Shown piece by piece: positions 26,635 through 34,526 of a DNA stretch of 64,000 nucleotides. This DNA is from Alteromonas_F sp964429915. GTDB lineage: Bacteria > Pseudomonadota > Gammaproteobacteria > Enterobacterales > Alteromonadaceae. Location of the stretch: assembly GCA_964429915.1 (NCBI GenBank), contig CAYSDZ010000006.1:1-64000 (forward strand), given 5' to 3'. Positions within the stretch are counted from its first letter, which is position 1. Every line of letters starts with the position of its first letter. The notes beneath the pieces are model-generated. The model was not told the origin of the DNA, did no database searches, and saw nothing but the letters and a program-made list of their open reading frames with translations. Both the position numbers and the translations under genes were made by a program.

Positions 26635-27343
26635 TGTTTAATTCTCTATCTTGAAGGGTTAGTTTGGATGCGCGCATTGCCGCCCACCATTGTTCATCTG
26701 CATCAATTTGCCCGTCATCGTCGATAAAAGGATACGGAATACGTTTTTGCCTACATAAATGAGCTAGCTTAGGGTATCCCCCCTCAAACAAGACTCGCTG
26801 GCATTCAACTTGGTCTAGCTTAGCTTGTTGATACATCCCTGCTTCCTGACGCTGACGCTGGGCCTCATACAAAACTAAAGCAGCAGCCACCGATACATTT
26901 AACGATTGCACCATACCGACCATGGGGATAACGATGTTGTAGTCAGCCGCATCTATGGCCGCTTGCGTTGCGCCGTATTTTTCTTGACCTAGCAAAATTG
27001 CAGTAGGCTTGGTGTAGTCGATGGTTCTGAAATCGACTGCAGACTCACACAAATGTGTCACCAAAACCTGCATCCCCTGCGATTTAAACTGCGACACCGC
27101 TTCGCCAATACTATCATGCTGTGCACAGCGCACCCACTGTTGACTACCCATAGCCGTGCCACCGCGCAAGCGATATTTATCTTCCCACACTGCGTGAATA
27201 TAATGAACACCAATCGCATCGCACGTACGCACCACCGCAGACATATTGTGTGGTTTATGCACATTTTCCAAACACACCGTTAAATCGGTTTGTCGTTTGG
27301 CTAACATACTGCGAATTTTGGCATTGCGCTCTGGCGACATCAT
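26624..27343 (-). CDS. trmH: tRNA (guanosine-18-2'-O)-methyltransferase
   Basis: SPOUT-class methyltransferase that makes Gm18 in the tRNA D-loop. The N-terminal 'VCLENVHKPHNMSAVVRTCDA' carries the catalytic Arg, and the trefoil-knot SAM site is in 'AILLGQEKYGAT' and 'IPMVGMVQSLNVSVAAALVLYEA'. The length (239 aa) is normal. It starts one base downstream of the ridA stop, and ATG 27340 is an equal alternative start. It keeps the conserved spoT-trmH-recG order. Confidence 0.95.
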   Translation of the reverse strand: MMSPERNAKIRSMLAKRQTDLTVCLENVHKPHNMSAVVRTCDAIGVHYIHAVWEDKYRLRGGTAMGSQQWVRCAQHDSIGEAVSQFKSQGMQVLVTHLCESAVDFRTIDYTKPTAILLGQEKYGATQAAIDAADYNIVIPMVGMVQSLNVSVAAALVLYEAQRQRQEAGMYQQAKLDQVECQRVLFEGGYPKLAHLCRQKRIPYPFIDDDGQIDADEQWWAAMRASKLTLQDRELNNES

Positions 27344-27730
27344 TTATTCTGGCAATTCCATGATACCGTCAATTTCTACCTGTGCACCTTTAGGCAATTC
27401 ATTAATTCCGATAGCAGCACGGGCAGGGTAAGGTTGTTTAAAATACGTTGCCATTATTTCATTTACCGTTGCAAAGTTAGACAGGTCGATAAGGTAAATA
27501 TTCACTTTCACCAAGTCTTGCATATTACCACCAGCTGCTTCACACACCGCTTTTAGGTTTTCGAACACTTGTTTAGTTTGCTCGGCAAAATCCTCGCTAA
27601 CGAGAACCATAGTGTCTGCAACAAGCGGAATTTGCCCTGAAAGATAAACCGTTGTGCCTGCTTTTACTGCTTGGCTGTAGGTGCCGATGGCAGCAGGTGC
27701 TGCATCAGTATGAATAATTGACTTTGACAT
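27344..27730 (-). CDS. ridA: RidA-family reactive-imine deaminase
   Basis: A 128-residue Rid/YjgF/UK114 protein that hydrolyses 2-aminoacrylate and related enamines or imines released by PLP enzymes. Family marks are 'AAPAAIGTYSQAVKAG', 'YLSGQIPL', 'NLKAVCEAAGGN', the substrate Arg in 'YPARAAIGINELPKGAQVEID', and a near C-terminal Glu. It is a trimeric cytosolic enzyme. It sits 16 bases downstream of spoT, probably on the same transcript. Confidence 0.95.
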   Translation of the reverse strand: MSKSIIHTDAAPAAIGTYSQAVKAGTTVYLSGQIPLVADTMVLVSEDFAEQTKQVFENLKAVCEAAGGNMQDLVKVNIYLIDLSNFATVNEIMATYFKQPYPARAAIGINELPKGAQVEIDGIMELPE

Positions 27731-27746
27731 ATTTATTCCAAAAAGG

Positions 27747-29858
27747 TTATTGATAGCGAGATTTACTATGACGAGATACTTTTTGAACTTCCGGCATAGT
27801 GCGTATTTTTTTGGTAATCCGCGCGAGGTGAGCGCGATTTAAGGTGGTGAGTTCGATATCGACGAAATACACATTACTTTCTTTTTCGTCGGTTTGAAGA
27901 CTCACAATATTCGAGTCCATTGCAGTAATGGAGTTTGTTAGTGTTGCGAGAGTGCCTTGATGGTTAATCAACTCTATGCGCACAGACGCTTTGAACTCTC
28001 CCTGAGGTTCATCGTCCCACACCATGGGTAGAATACGCTGAGGCTCTTCTTTAGCTAGTTTGCGAATATTTTTACATCCAACTTGATGAATCGCCATGCC
28101 TCTACCTGGGCTCAGTACAGCTACAATTTCATCGTCGGGGATAGGATGACAACAACGCGAAAACGTAACCAACAACCCTTCAGTGCCGCGAATAGCAACA
28201 TTGCCTTTTTTCTCGGGTAGTTCAGCATTTTCACCCAACAAACGACGAGCAACGATAGCGCTGAGCTCATTGCCTAAACCGATATCATTGAGTAAATGAT
28301 CAAAATCGTTATGTTTTGTTTCTTTCACAACGCGATCTTTATCGGCTTGCGAAATTTCGTCTAACTTAACCACGCCTAATGCATGCCGTAGCAAACGATT
28401 GCCTAAGCTTATCGCTTCTTCGCTACGCTGTTTTTTAAGATACTGGCGAATATGAGAGCGTGCGCGCGACGTTACCACAAAATTCAACCAATTCGCGTTT
28501 GGTTTTGCTCTTAGAGACGTGATAATTTCAACCGTTTGCCCGTTTTCTAAGAGCGCGCTTAAACTATAATTTTTTCTTTCGACGCGTACACCCACGCAAC
28601 GGTCACCAATATCGCTGTGGACTGCATACGCAAAATCGACCGCAGTCGCACCTACGGGTAACTCAATAATTTGTCCTTCAGGCGTAAATACATAAATTTC
28701 TTCAGGAAATAGGTCGGCTTTAACATTTTCAATAAATTCAAACGACGATGACGCGCTTTGCTGCAATTCCAGCAGCGACTGCATCCATTTTCGAGTGCGA
28801 CTCTGTGCAGTGGTCGCTTCTTGTCCCTGTTCTTTATACCGCCAATGCGCAGCGACTCCTTTATCTGCCATTTCATCCATGTCTTGCGTTCTTATTTGAA
28901 TTTCAACAGGAATACCATGAGGGCCGATCAAAGACGTATGGAGTGACTGATAGCCATTGATTCGAGGGATAGCGATGTAATCTTTAAATCGATTTTCGAT
29001 GGGTTTGTACAAACCATGCATCGCACCTAAAGCTCGATAACAGGCGTCAATATTATGGGTAACAATACGAAATGCGTAGATATCCATTATTTGCTTGAAT
29101 GACAACTCTTTGTTACGCATTTTTCGATAAATGGAGTAAAGATGCTTCTCTCTACCGATCACTTTTGCTTCTATATTGAGAGAATCTATCCTAGTGGCAA
29201 GTTCGGTGCGAATGTTTTCTATAAAGTCTCTACGATTGCCGCGCGCTTGTTTTATTGCCGACTTCAGAGCCCTATGCCGCATAGGATACATCGCTTGGAA
29301 CCCTAAATTTTCCAATTCATTTTTAATATCATGAATGCCTAAACGATGCGCGATGGGCGCGTAAATTTCTAGAGTTTCAAGGGCGATTCGCCGGCGCTTA
29401 TCTGGCCTAAGGGAACCTAAAGTACGCATATTGTGCGTGCGATCGGCAAGTTTCACTAAAATGACTCGCATATCTTGCACCATTGCCATCATCATTTTAC
29501 GAAAATTTTCCGCTTGGGCTTCTTGTTTACTTGAGAAAGCCAGCTTATCGAGCTTACTTACGCCCTCTACTAATTCTGCTACCGTATTACCAAAGGCTTC
29601 AGCAAGGTCTTCTTGGCTGTAATGCGTATCTTCTATGACATCGTGAAGTAGCGCTGCCATAATTGTTTCGTGATCTAAGCTCATGTCGGCCAGAATACAT
29701 GCGACAGCAACAGGGTGAGTGATATAGGGGTCTCCGCTTGAACGCATTTGCCCGTCGTGCGCGTCTTTTGCGAGAACAAACGCATCCTGAACCAGTAGAA
29801 CTTGATCATCTGGCAAATAGGCGGATATTTTTTGTTTTAGCCCTTCAAATAGATACAC
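27747..29858 (-). CDS. spoT: Bifunctional (p)ppGpp synthetase/hydrolase
   Basis: A 703-residue RelA/SpoT homologue. In order: HD hydrolase (about 45-145, 'HPVAVACILADM', 'LLHDVIEDT'), synthetase domain (about 240-355, 'RFKDYIAIPRINGYQSLHTSL'), TGS (about 390-450, 'EIYVFTPEGQIIELPVGATAVDFAY'), a zinc-finger-like region with 'FSRCCHPIPDDEIV', and a C-terminal ACT domain. The hydrolase residues are intact, so this is SpoT, not RelA. The start is GTG 29858. It follows rpoZ with a stem-loop between them. Confidence 0.96.
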   Translation of the reverse strand: MYLFEGLKQKISAYLPDDQVLLVQDAFVLAKDAHDGQMRSSGDPYITHPVAVACILADMSLDHETIMAALLHDVIEDTHYSQEDLAEAFGNTVAELVEGVSKLDKLAFSSKQEAQAENFRKMMMAMVQDMRVILVKLADRTHNMRTLGSLRPDKRRRIALETLEIYAPIAHRLGIHDIKNELENLGFQAMYPMRHRALKSAIKQARGNRRDFIENIRTELATRIDSLNIEAKVIGREKHLYSIYRKMRNKELSFKQIMDIYAFRIVTHNIDACYRALGAMHGLYKPIENRFKDYIAIPRINGYQSLHTSLIGPHGIPVEIQIRTQDMDEMADKGVAAHWRYKEQGQEATTAQSRTRKWMQSLLELQQSASSSFEFIENVKADLFPEEIYVFTPEGQIIELPVGATAVDFAYAVHSDIGDRCVGVRVERKNYSLSALLENGQTVEIITSLRAKPNANWLNFVVTSRARSHIRQYLKKQRSEEAISLGNRLLRHALGVVKLDEISQADKDRVVKETKHNDFDHLLNDIGLGNELSAIVARRLLGENAELPEKKGNVAIRGTEGLLVTFSRCCHPIPDDEIVAVLSPGRGMAIHQVGCKNIRKLAKEEPQRILPMVWDDEPQGEFKASVRIELINHQGTLATLTNSITAMDSNIVSLQTDEKESNVYFVDIELTTLNRAHLARITKKIRTMPEVQKVSRHSKSRYQ

Positions 29859-29925
29859 GTACGTTCGTTATTTTCATCGTAAAAGACATAGAATACGTAG
29901 AAAGGAGTGTGTTGCCAATGAATAA

Positions 29926-29953
29926 TACACAGCCCATGGTTATGAGCTGTGTA
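29926..29953 (-). terminator. Stem-loop in the rpoZ-spoT gap
   Basis: TACACAGC pairs with GCTGTGTA across a 12-base loop, downstream of the rpoZ stop and upstream of spoT. The tail is A/T-rich but has no T-run, so it may attenuate or protect mRNA ends more than terminate. It shares its stem core with hairpins at 19152 and 44968. Confidence 0.4.
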
Positions 29954-29976
29954 AAAGTAAACTTACTTACCGAAAA

Positions 29977-30243
29977 TTACTCGCCTAGGATATTGGCTAC
30001 AGAAGCAAAACTCACTTCTTCTTGCTGTTGGTCACGCATGTCTTCTTGCTCGATAGTTTCAGCATTCACCAAACCTTGCTCAATTTCTCTTAATGCCGTG
30101 ACTGTAGGCTTGTCGTTCCCCATATCAACTTTGGGGTCTTTCCCTTCTGTAGCTAACTGACGCGCACGGCGAGCTGCAACTAATACTAAATCAAAACGAT
30201 TGCCAACTTGTTGTACAGCATCTTCCACTGTCACTCGTGCCAT
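29977..30243 (-). CDS. rpoZ: RNA polymerase omega subunit
   Basis: An 88-residue omega subunit that helps assemble RNA polymerase and, with beta-prime, forms a ppGpp site. The opening MARVTVEDAVQQVGNRFDLV and 'ARRARQL' are diagnostic. TGGAG precedes ATG 30243. It heads the rpoZ-spoT-ridA-trmH-recG run; gmk, its normal upstream neighbour, has been separated from it by about 5.6 kb. A possible minus-10 TATACT lies about 70 bases upstream. Confidence 0.97.
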   Translation of the reverse strand: MARVTVEDAVQQVGNRFDLVLVAARRARQLATEGKDPKVDMGNDKPTVTALREIEQGLVNAETIEQEDMRDQQQEEVSFASVANILGE

Positions 30244-30347
30244 GGTTTACTCCAGCCTTAATTTTTATGGTTTAAAAATATTGGTTTAAAAAAGAGCCGC
30301 ACAGTATAGGTTAAAAATAACGCGGTTCCTAGCGAAAATTACAGCTG

Positions 30348-30788
30348 TTATTCTTCTCCAATGTCTTCATTCCACAATTCAGGTTTAGCCCTAATAAAAT
30401 CTTGCATCATTTTTTTACAACTAGGGTCGTCAAGCATTTCTATCTCAACCCCTTTGGCACGCAATAACTCTTCTTCACCCAAAAAAGTGGTATTTTCACC
30501 TATCACCACCTTGGGTATGCCATACAACAAAATGGCACCACTACACATTGAGCAAGGTGACAAGGTGGTATAAATCACCGAGTTTTTGTAAACATTTGCA
30601 GGCTGACGGCCTGCACTTTCTAAGGCATCCATCTCGCCATGCAAGATAGGACTACCACTTTGAATGCGCTTATTGTGTCCTCGGCCAATAATTTCACCTT
30701 CGTACACTAGTACCGAGCCAATGGGGATTCCCCCTTCTTCAAGACCTTTCCTCGCCTCTTCAATGGCGGCTTGCATGAATTTATCCAT
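30348..30788 (-). CDS. Cytosine deaminase, yeast FCY1 type
   Basis: A 146-residue zinc deaminase of the CDA superfamily. Zinc ligands and catalytic Glu are in HGEMDALE (His about 59, Glu about 61) and SPCSMCSGA (two Cys, about 89 and 92). Around them the sequence follows yeast cytosine deaminase closely, including 'RGHNKRIQSGSPILHGE', 'YTTLSPCSMC', 'YGIPKVVIGEN' and the C-terminal 'ELWNEDIGEE'. It is unlike bacterial CodA, which is an amidohydrolase, and unlike TadA. The likely reaction is cytosine to uracil for pyrimidine salvage. ATG 30788 is preferred over the upstream TTG codons. Confidence 0.8.
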   Translation of the reverse strand: MDKFMQAAIEEARKGLEEGGIPIGSVLVYEGEIIGRGHNKRIQSGSPILHGEMDALESAGRQPANVYKNSVIYTTLSPCSMCSGAILLYGIPKVVIGENTTFLGEEELLRAKGVEIEMLDDPSCKKMMQDFIRAKPELWNEDIGEE

Positions 30789-30869
30789 CAACAAACTCTC
30801 TTGTTTCAGTGTTCAGCGTTTTCGTTAATAATAGTATGTCTACGTTTGCTAGGAAATATAAGGAATACT

Positions 30870-31745
30870 GTGAGCTGGATTTTTTTCACTTTGGGTGCGG
30901 TAGTCATGCAAACCCTTCGTAATGCACTGCAAAGCCAGTTAAGCGCTCATATAGACACCGCGGGCGTAACACTAGCTCGTTTTATTCTTGCGCCGCCAAT
31001 CGCCTTTGTTTATCTCTGTATTCTTTATTTTGTCTTCCCTCAGCCAATACCTCACTTTACGCCGTCTTTCACTGTAACCATTTTTGCTGCTGCACTTTTA
31101 CAAATTGCAGCCACGTTTTTCATGGTCTTATTATTCAAACAACAAAACTTTTCAATTGGCGCAGGGCTAGCAAAAAGCGAGGCATTAGTTGCTGGTGTGT
31201 TGGGCACCGTGTTTTTTGGTAGCCGCTTAAGCGCATCTGGCTGGGCGGGTATTATGGTAGGCGGAATTGCGATATTTATTCTGTCGGGAGGCGGAAAACG
31301 AGGGCAATTAAGCTTAAAAACCGCAATGATTGGCCTGACCTGTGGAGCCTGTTTTGCTCTCACCTCTCTATTTGTGCGCGAAGCGAGTATCATGCTTAAG
31401 GTGCCGTTTCCCCATAGTGCAGCGTGGGTGCTGTTGTGTGTTTTATGCCTGCAAACCGCAATATTGTGTCTGTATTTGGTCGTCAAGAATCCGCTTACTT
31501 TACGCCAACTTAAGCAACACGCTGGCATGACTACTCTTACAAGTACAACCAGTTGTTTAGGTTCAATTTGTTGGTTTAGCGCCATGGCCCTTCAACATGT
31601 TGCTTATGTTAAAACTTTAGGGCAAATTGAAGTATTGCTGACTATTTTAATAGCGTGGTTATGGATGAAACAAACCATCAAAGTTAACGAAGTCATAGGC
31701 TTATTACTCATCGCTTTCGCCGCAATATTAGTGATGTGGGCTTAG
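30870..31745 (+). CDS. EamA-family membrane transporter
   Basis: A 291-residue drug/metabolite-superfamily transporter with ten hydrophobic helices in two EamA halves. 'VTLARFILAPPIAFVYL' is in the first half and 'IEVLLTILIAWLWMKQTIKVNEVIGLLLIAFAAILV' at the end. I take GTG 30870, which has AAGGA 5 bases upstream; an ATG-less extension to 30771 lacks a ribosome-binding site and overlaps the divergent deaminase. The substrate is unknown. Confidence 0.85.
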   Translation: MSWIFFTLGAVVMQTLRNALQSQLSAHIDTAGVTLARFILAPPIAFVYLCILYFVFPQPIPHFTPSFTVTIFAAALLQIAATFFMVLLFKQQNFSIGAGLAKSEALVAGVLGTVFFGSRLSASGWAGIMVGGIAIFILSGGGKRGQLSLKTAMIGLTCGACFALTSLFVREASIMLKVPFPHSAAWVLLCVLCLQTAILCLYLVVKNPLTLRQLKQHAGMTTLTSTTSCLGSICWFSAMALQHVAYVKTLGQIEVLLTILIAWLWMKQTIKVNEVIGLLLIAFAAILVMWA

Positions 31746-31856
31746 TTGTTGTAAATCTAGCTACTATAAAAGTAGCCACCAGCCCAAGATTCATGGTTGA
31801 ATTTTTCGGTGTTGTCCTCCATATCTCTTATTCAACAACCAAAAACGGAAATTCTC

Positions 31857-32360
31857 ATGAGTAATGCAACAACGTCATTTAAAGGTAATCCCGTTCAATT
31901 ATCGGGGAGTGTGCCTGCTGTAGGTAGTTCTGCGCCAGATTTTAAAGTAGTCGGGGCGGACTTGTCGGAAGTATCATTGTCTAGTTTCAAAGGCAAAAAA
32001 GTAGTTTTAAATACCTTCCCTAGTGTTGATACCGCTGTCTGCGCCACTCAATTAAAGCAATTTAGTAGCAAACTTGCGAATCGAGATGATGTTGTTTTAG
32101 TGTTTGTATCTATGGACTTGCCTTTTGCATTTGGACGCTTTTGCGCAGCAGAAGGCGTAGAGAATGCTGTTACTGGGTCTGATTTTAGATTTGACGAGGT
32201 AGCGTCTAAGTATGGACTAGCATTAACAGAAAGTGCCTTACAAGGTTTGTTAGCGCGTTCTGTATTTGTGATTGATGAAGAGCAAACTATTGTGCATGCA
32301 GAGTTAGTTTCGGAAGTCACAGAAGAACCCGATTACGACGCTGCACTCTCTGCGTTGTAG
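31857..32360 (+). CDS. tpx: Thiol peroxidase
   Basis: A 167-residue periplasm/cytosol-type Tpx, an atypical 2-Cys peroxiredoxin that reduces lipid and alkyl hydroperoxides with thioredoxin. The peroxidatic Cys is in NTFPSVDTAVCATQ (about residue 61) and the resolving Cys in FGRFCAAEGVEN (about residue 95). ATG 31857 gives the normal family start (F-K-G-N-P-V near residue 9); an upstream in-frame start would add a non-homologous leader. Confidence 0.95.
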   Translation: MSNATTSFKGNPVQLSGSVPAVGSSAPDFKVVGADLSEVSLSSFKGKKVVLNTFPSVDTAVCATQLKQFSSKLANRDDVVLVFVSMDLPFAFGRFCAAEGVENAVTGSDFRFDEVASKYGLALTESALQGLLARSVFVIDEEQTIVHAELVSEVTEEPDYDAALSAL

Positions 32361-32491
32361 AAAAAGCACGTTTGGTTTAATTAAAATTTTTACTCTTGAA
32401 GAGAAATTTATTTTACTTTTATTTTGAGACAGTTCATCAATAATTCGTTAGCAGCATGAGCTGTGCTTAACGAGAAAAACTGGAAAAAGAA

Positions 32492-32665
32492 ATGAGTAAA
32501 AGTTTTCATTTTAAGAAAGATGATTATGAATCCGCTCAAGGTGCAAAAAAACACCGCTTTAACGCTGAATACAGCGACGAATATGAGTCAGACTATAAAA
32601 AGAAGCAAAAAATAGCTAAACGAAAGAGTCGCAGAGAAACGTTTGACTATACAGATTTACACTAA
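32492..32665 (+). CDS. Small basic charged protein (57 aa)
   Basis: A 57-codon gene with GGAAAAAG 5 bases before ATG 32492. The product is very hydrophilic: Lys/Arg-rich throughout, with an acidic-aromatic middle ('YSDEYESDYKKK') and a run of 'KIAKRKSRRET'. It has no membrane segment or signal. It fills the gap between tpx and a strong terminator at 32683, supporting a real transcript. I do not recognise a family; small RNA- or ribosome-associated proteins often have this make-up. Confidence 0.6.
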   Translation: MSKSFHFKKDDYESAQGAKKHRFNAEYSDEYESDYKKKQKIAKRKSRRETFDYTDLH

Positions 32666-32682
32666 CTCATATTTCTTATTTC

Positions 32683-32713
32683 ACAAGGCGCTTACGCGCC
32701 TTGTTCTGTTTTT
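32683..32713 (+). terminator. Rho-independent terminator
   Basis: ACAAGGCGC-TTAC-GCGCCTTGT is a perfect 9-bp stem with a tetraloop, followed by TCTGTTTTT. It ends the plus-strand tpx / small-protein transcript. The LysR gene on the other strand has its stop codon in the loop. Confidence 0.85.
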
Positions 32714-33534
32714 GCAGTAAGGAAATCAATGACGTCTTTCATACTGCTATTCGATGTTTCTTTTAAATACATTGCATAACACGTGAGCGATAAACCCGTT
32801 AAAGTTTGACGCTGCTCTAATCCAAATTGCGCGATTTCCCGCTGACACAAATCGACCGGCAACACCACGGATCCCGGTTGCTGAGCAAGATGCTCGAACA
32901 CAATATTAAGTGCACTCGTTCTTAATTTGGCATGTTTGGCAAAAGGTAAGGCTTTATCCACTAACTCGTTATACTTCTTTCCCCATTCTAGATAAATAAA
33001 CACCTGTTTAAGTTCGTCATCAGATAATTGAGGTGAGGCATACAGCGCAAGTGGGCTTTGGCAAAGTTGGATCGTTTTCACATCGTCCGACTTGAAGGGT
33101 TGCGTCGCGATTGCAAAGTCTATCGCATGTTCATGCACCGCACGCACTAATTGCTCATTAGTGCATAAGTCGGCTTTAATGACGACATCGCTAAATGTGC
33201 GTTGAATATCCGGCAAACGCTGCTTTAAAAAACATCCCCAACCATTGGGTGTGGCGGCAAGTGTTAGTTGCTGAATATTGTCATCACTCAGCGACTCGCG
33301 CGCTTGGCGAAGCGTACTTGCTAAACTCTCAGCAAATGGCACGAGCTTTTCTCCAGCATTAGTTAGCTGCAAACTGTTCCTATTGCGTATAAATAAGGCT
33401 GAATTAAAGTATTCTTCAAGCTGTTTTATTCTAGCGCTGACCGCTGACTGAGTAAGATAAAGGTTTTCAGCCGCTTTTCCAAAATGACGTGTTTCAGCAA
33501 CTTCCAAAAATGTGACTAAGAATCGAACATCCAT
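32692..33534 (-). CDS. LysR-family regulator, HdfR-like
   Basis: A 280-residue LysR transcription regulator. The N-terminal winged helix-turn-helix (about 1-60) reads 'FLVTFLEVAETRHFGKAAENLYLTQSAVSARIKQLE', close to HdfR, a regulator of flhDC in E. coli. The ligand-binding domain follows and is more divergent. I take ATG 33534 (MDVRF) as in HdfR; a GTG at 33543 would add three residues. An inverted repeat with LysR-box form lies 35-57 bases upstream. The regulated genes are unknown. Confidence 0.85.
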   Translation of the reverse strand: MDVRFLVTFLEVAETRHFGKAAENLYLTQSAVSARIKQLEEYFNSALFIRNRNSLQLTNAGEKLVPFAESLASTLRQARESLSDDNIQQLTLAATPNGWGCFLKQRLPDIQRTFSDVVIKADLCTNEQLVRAVHEHAIDFAIATQPFKSDDVKTIQLCQSPLALYASPQLSDDELKQVFIYLEWGKKYNELVDKALPFAKHAKLRTSALNIVFEHLAQQPGSVVLPVDLCQREIAQFGLEQRQTLTGLSLTCYAMYLKETSNSSMKDVIDFLTAKTEQGA

Positions 33535-33568
33535 AACATGCACTCGTTAAGTTCAGTAATTTAAATAG

Positions 33569-33591
33569 CTTGAATACGCGCATTATTCAAG
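33569..33591. promoter_or_regulatory. LysR-type operator
   Basis: CTTGAATA-cgcgcat-TATTCAAG is a perfect 8-bp inverted repeat with a 7-base centre and contains T-N11-A forms. It lies in the divergent region between the LysR gene and the RMD1-like gene, the usual place for an autoregulatory LysR site. Confidence 0.6.
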
Positions 33592-33718
33592 AAAAAAACT
33601 GCTCTTCACCACAAAAATAACTTGTCATAAAAAGCATTCACAAACAACCTAAAAAGCGTAGGATTCGCGACACAAACTAAGAACCGCTGTCGTTTTAAAC
33701 AGCTAAATAGAGGTAGAT

Positions 33719-34522
33719 GTGAACGCCAATTTTGCACATTCAGAAGTCGAAATCAGCTTAATAGGCAATGGTGTGAATTTGCTTGCACTAAAAACGCAAC
33801 TGAGTGAACAGCACAACACGCAAATCGTTGTTCGACAATTTCGTGATGCTTTGAGTATTCAGGCATCGGCCGTGCATTTGTTTATATTTGATTATGGCGT
33901 TGTCATTACTTGGGGAGGAGGGTCAGAACTGCACTCTAACGAGCTTTATCCTGCCATTCATGCTCACGTCAGTGACGAATTTAAAGCAATTGCACCCGAG
34001 AGATATCATTTTAAAGTGTGCGAAGAGAGCAAGGTGAATTTTGTCGATGATGTACTAACTATCCCAGACAGCAACACCTTAACTTTGTTAGCGGTGAGCC
34101 ACGGCTTGGCACAATCTACAAAGCTCGAGAAATTCGAGAAAATTGCAGAGTCAACGATAAAAGATAATGCTTTTCTTTCTGAATCGCTGGCGAAAACGGG
34201 CAAAATCCCACTCACTCGAAAAGCCTTATCTAAATTACGCGGCGCGTTGTTTTGCACCAAAAGCGACATATTGCTGCATTTCAACTTACTCGACACACCA
34301 GAATTTTTTTGGGAACACCCAGAGGAAGAAAGCAAATATTTAGCCGTCACGAAATATTTAGATTTAACTCCCCGTGTTGAACTGCTCACCATGAAGCTCG
34401 CAACGATCAACGAGATATTCGACATGATCGCTGCGGAGCAACATCACAAACATTCTTCGGTATTAGAATGGATTATTATCATTCTTATTGCTGCAGAAAT
34501 TGTGATGTATTTTGGGCACTAA
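33719..34522 (+). CDS. RMD1/DUF155 family protein with C-terminal membrane anchor
   Basis: A 267-residue DUF155 protein. Recognisable blocks are 'HLFIFDYGVVITWG', the helical 'SHGLAQSTKLEKFE' region, 'ESLAKTGKIPLTRKALSKLRG' and 'DTPEFFWEHPEEE', followed by one C-terminal membrane span (about 246-264). In eukaryotes relatives (Rmd1, RMND1) sit in mitochondria and support translation; the bacterial role is unknown. GTG 33719 is preceded by GAGG. It faces the LysR gene across a shared intergenic region and may be under its control. Confidence 0.85.
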   Translation: MNANFAHSEVEISLIGNGVNLLALKTQLSEQHNTQIVVRQFRDALSIQASAVHLFIFDYGVVITWGGGSELHSNELYPAIHAHVSDEFKAIAPERYHFKVCEESKVNFVDDVLTIPDSNTLTLLAVSHGLAQSTKLEKFEKIAESTIKDNAFLSESLAKTGKIPLTRKALSKLRGALFCTKSDILLHFNLLDTPEFFWEHPEEESKYLAVTKYLDLTPRVELLTMKLATINEIFDMIAAEQHHKHSSVLEWIIIILIAAEIVMYFGH

Positions 34523-34526
34523 ATAC

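Noticed and set aside
31760..31776. GCTACT-ATAAA-AGTAGC hairpin after the EamA gene
   Set aside because: Only a 6-bp stem with no T-run; not convincing as a terminator.
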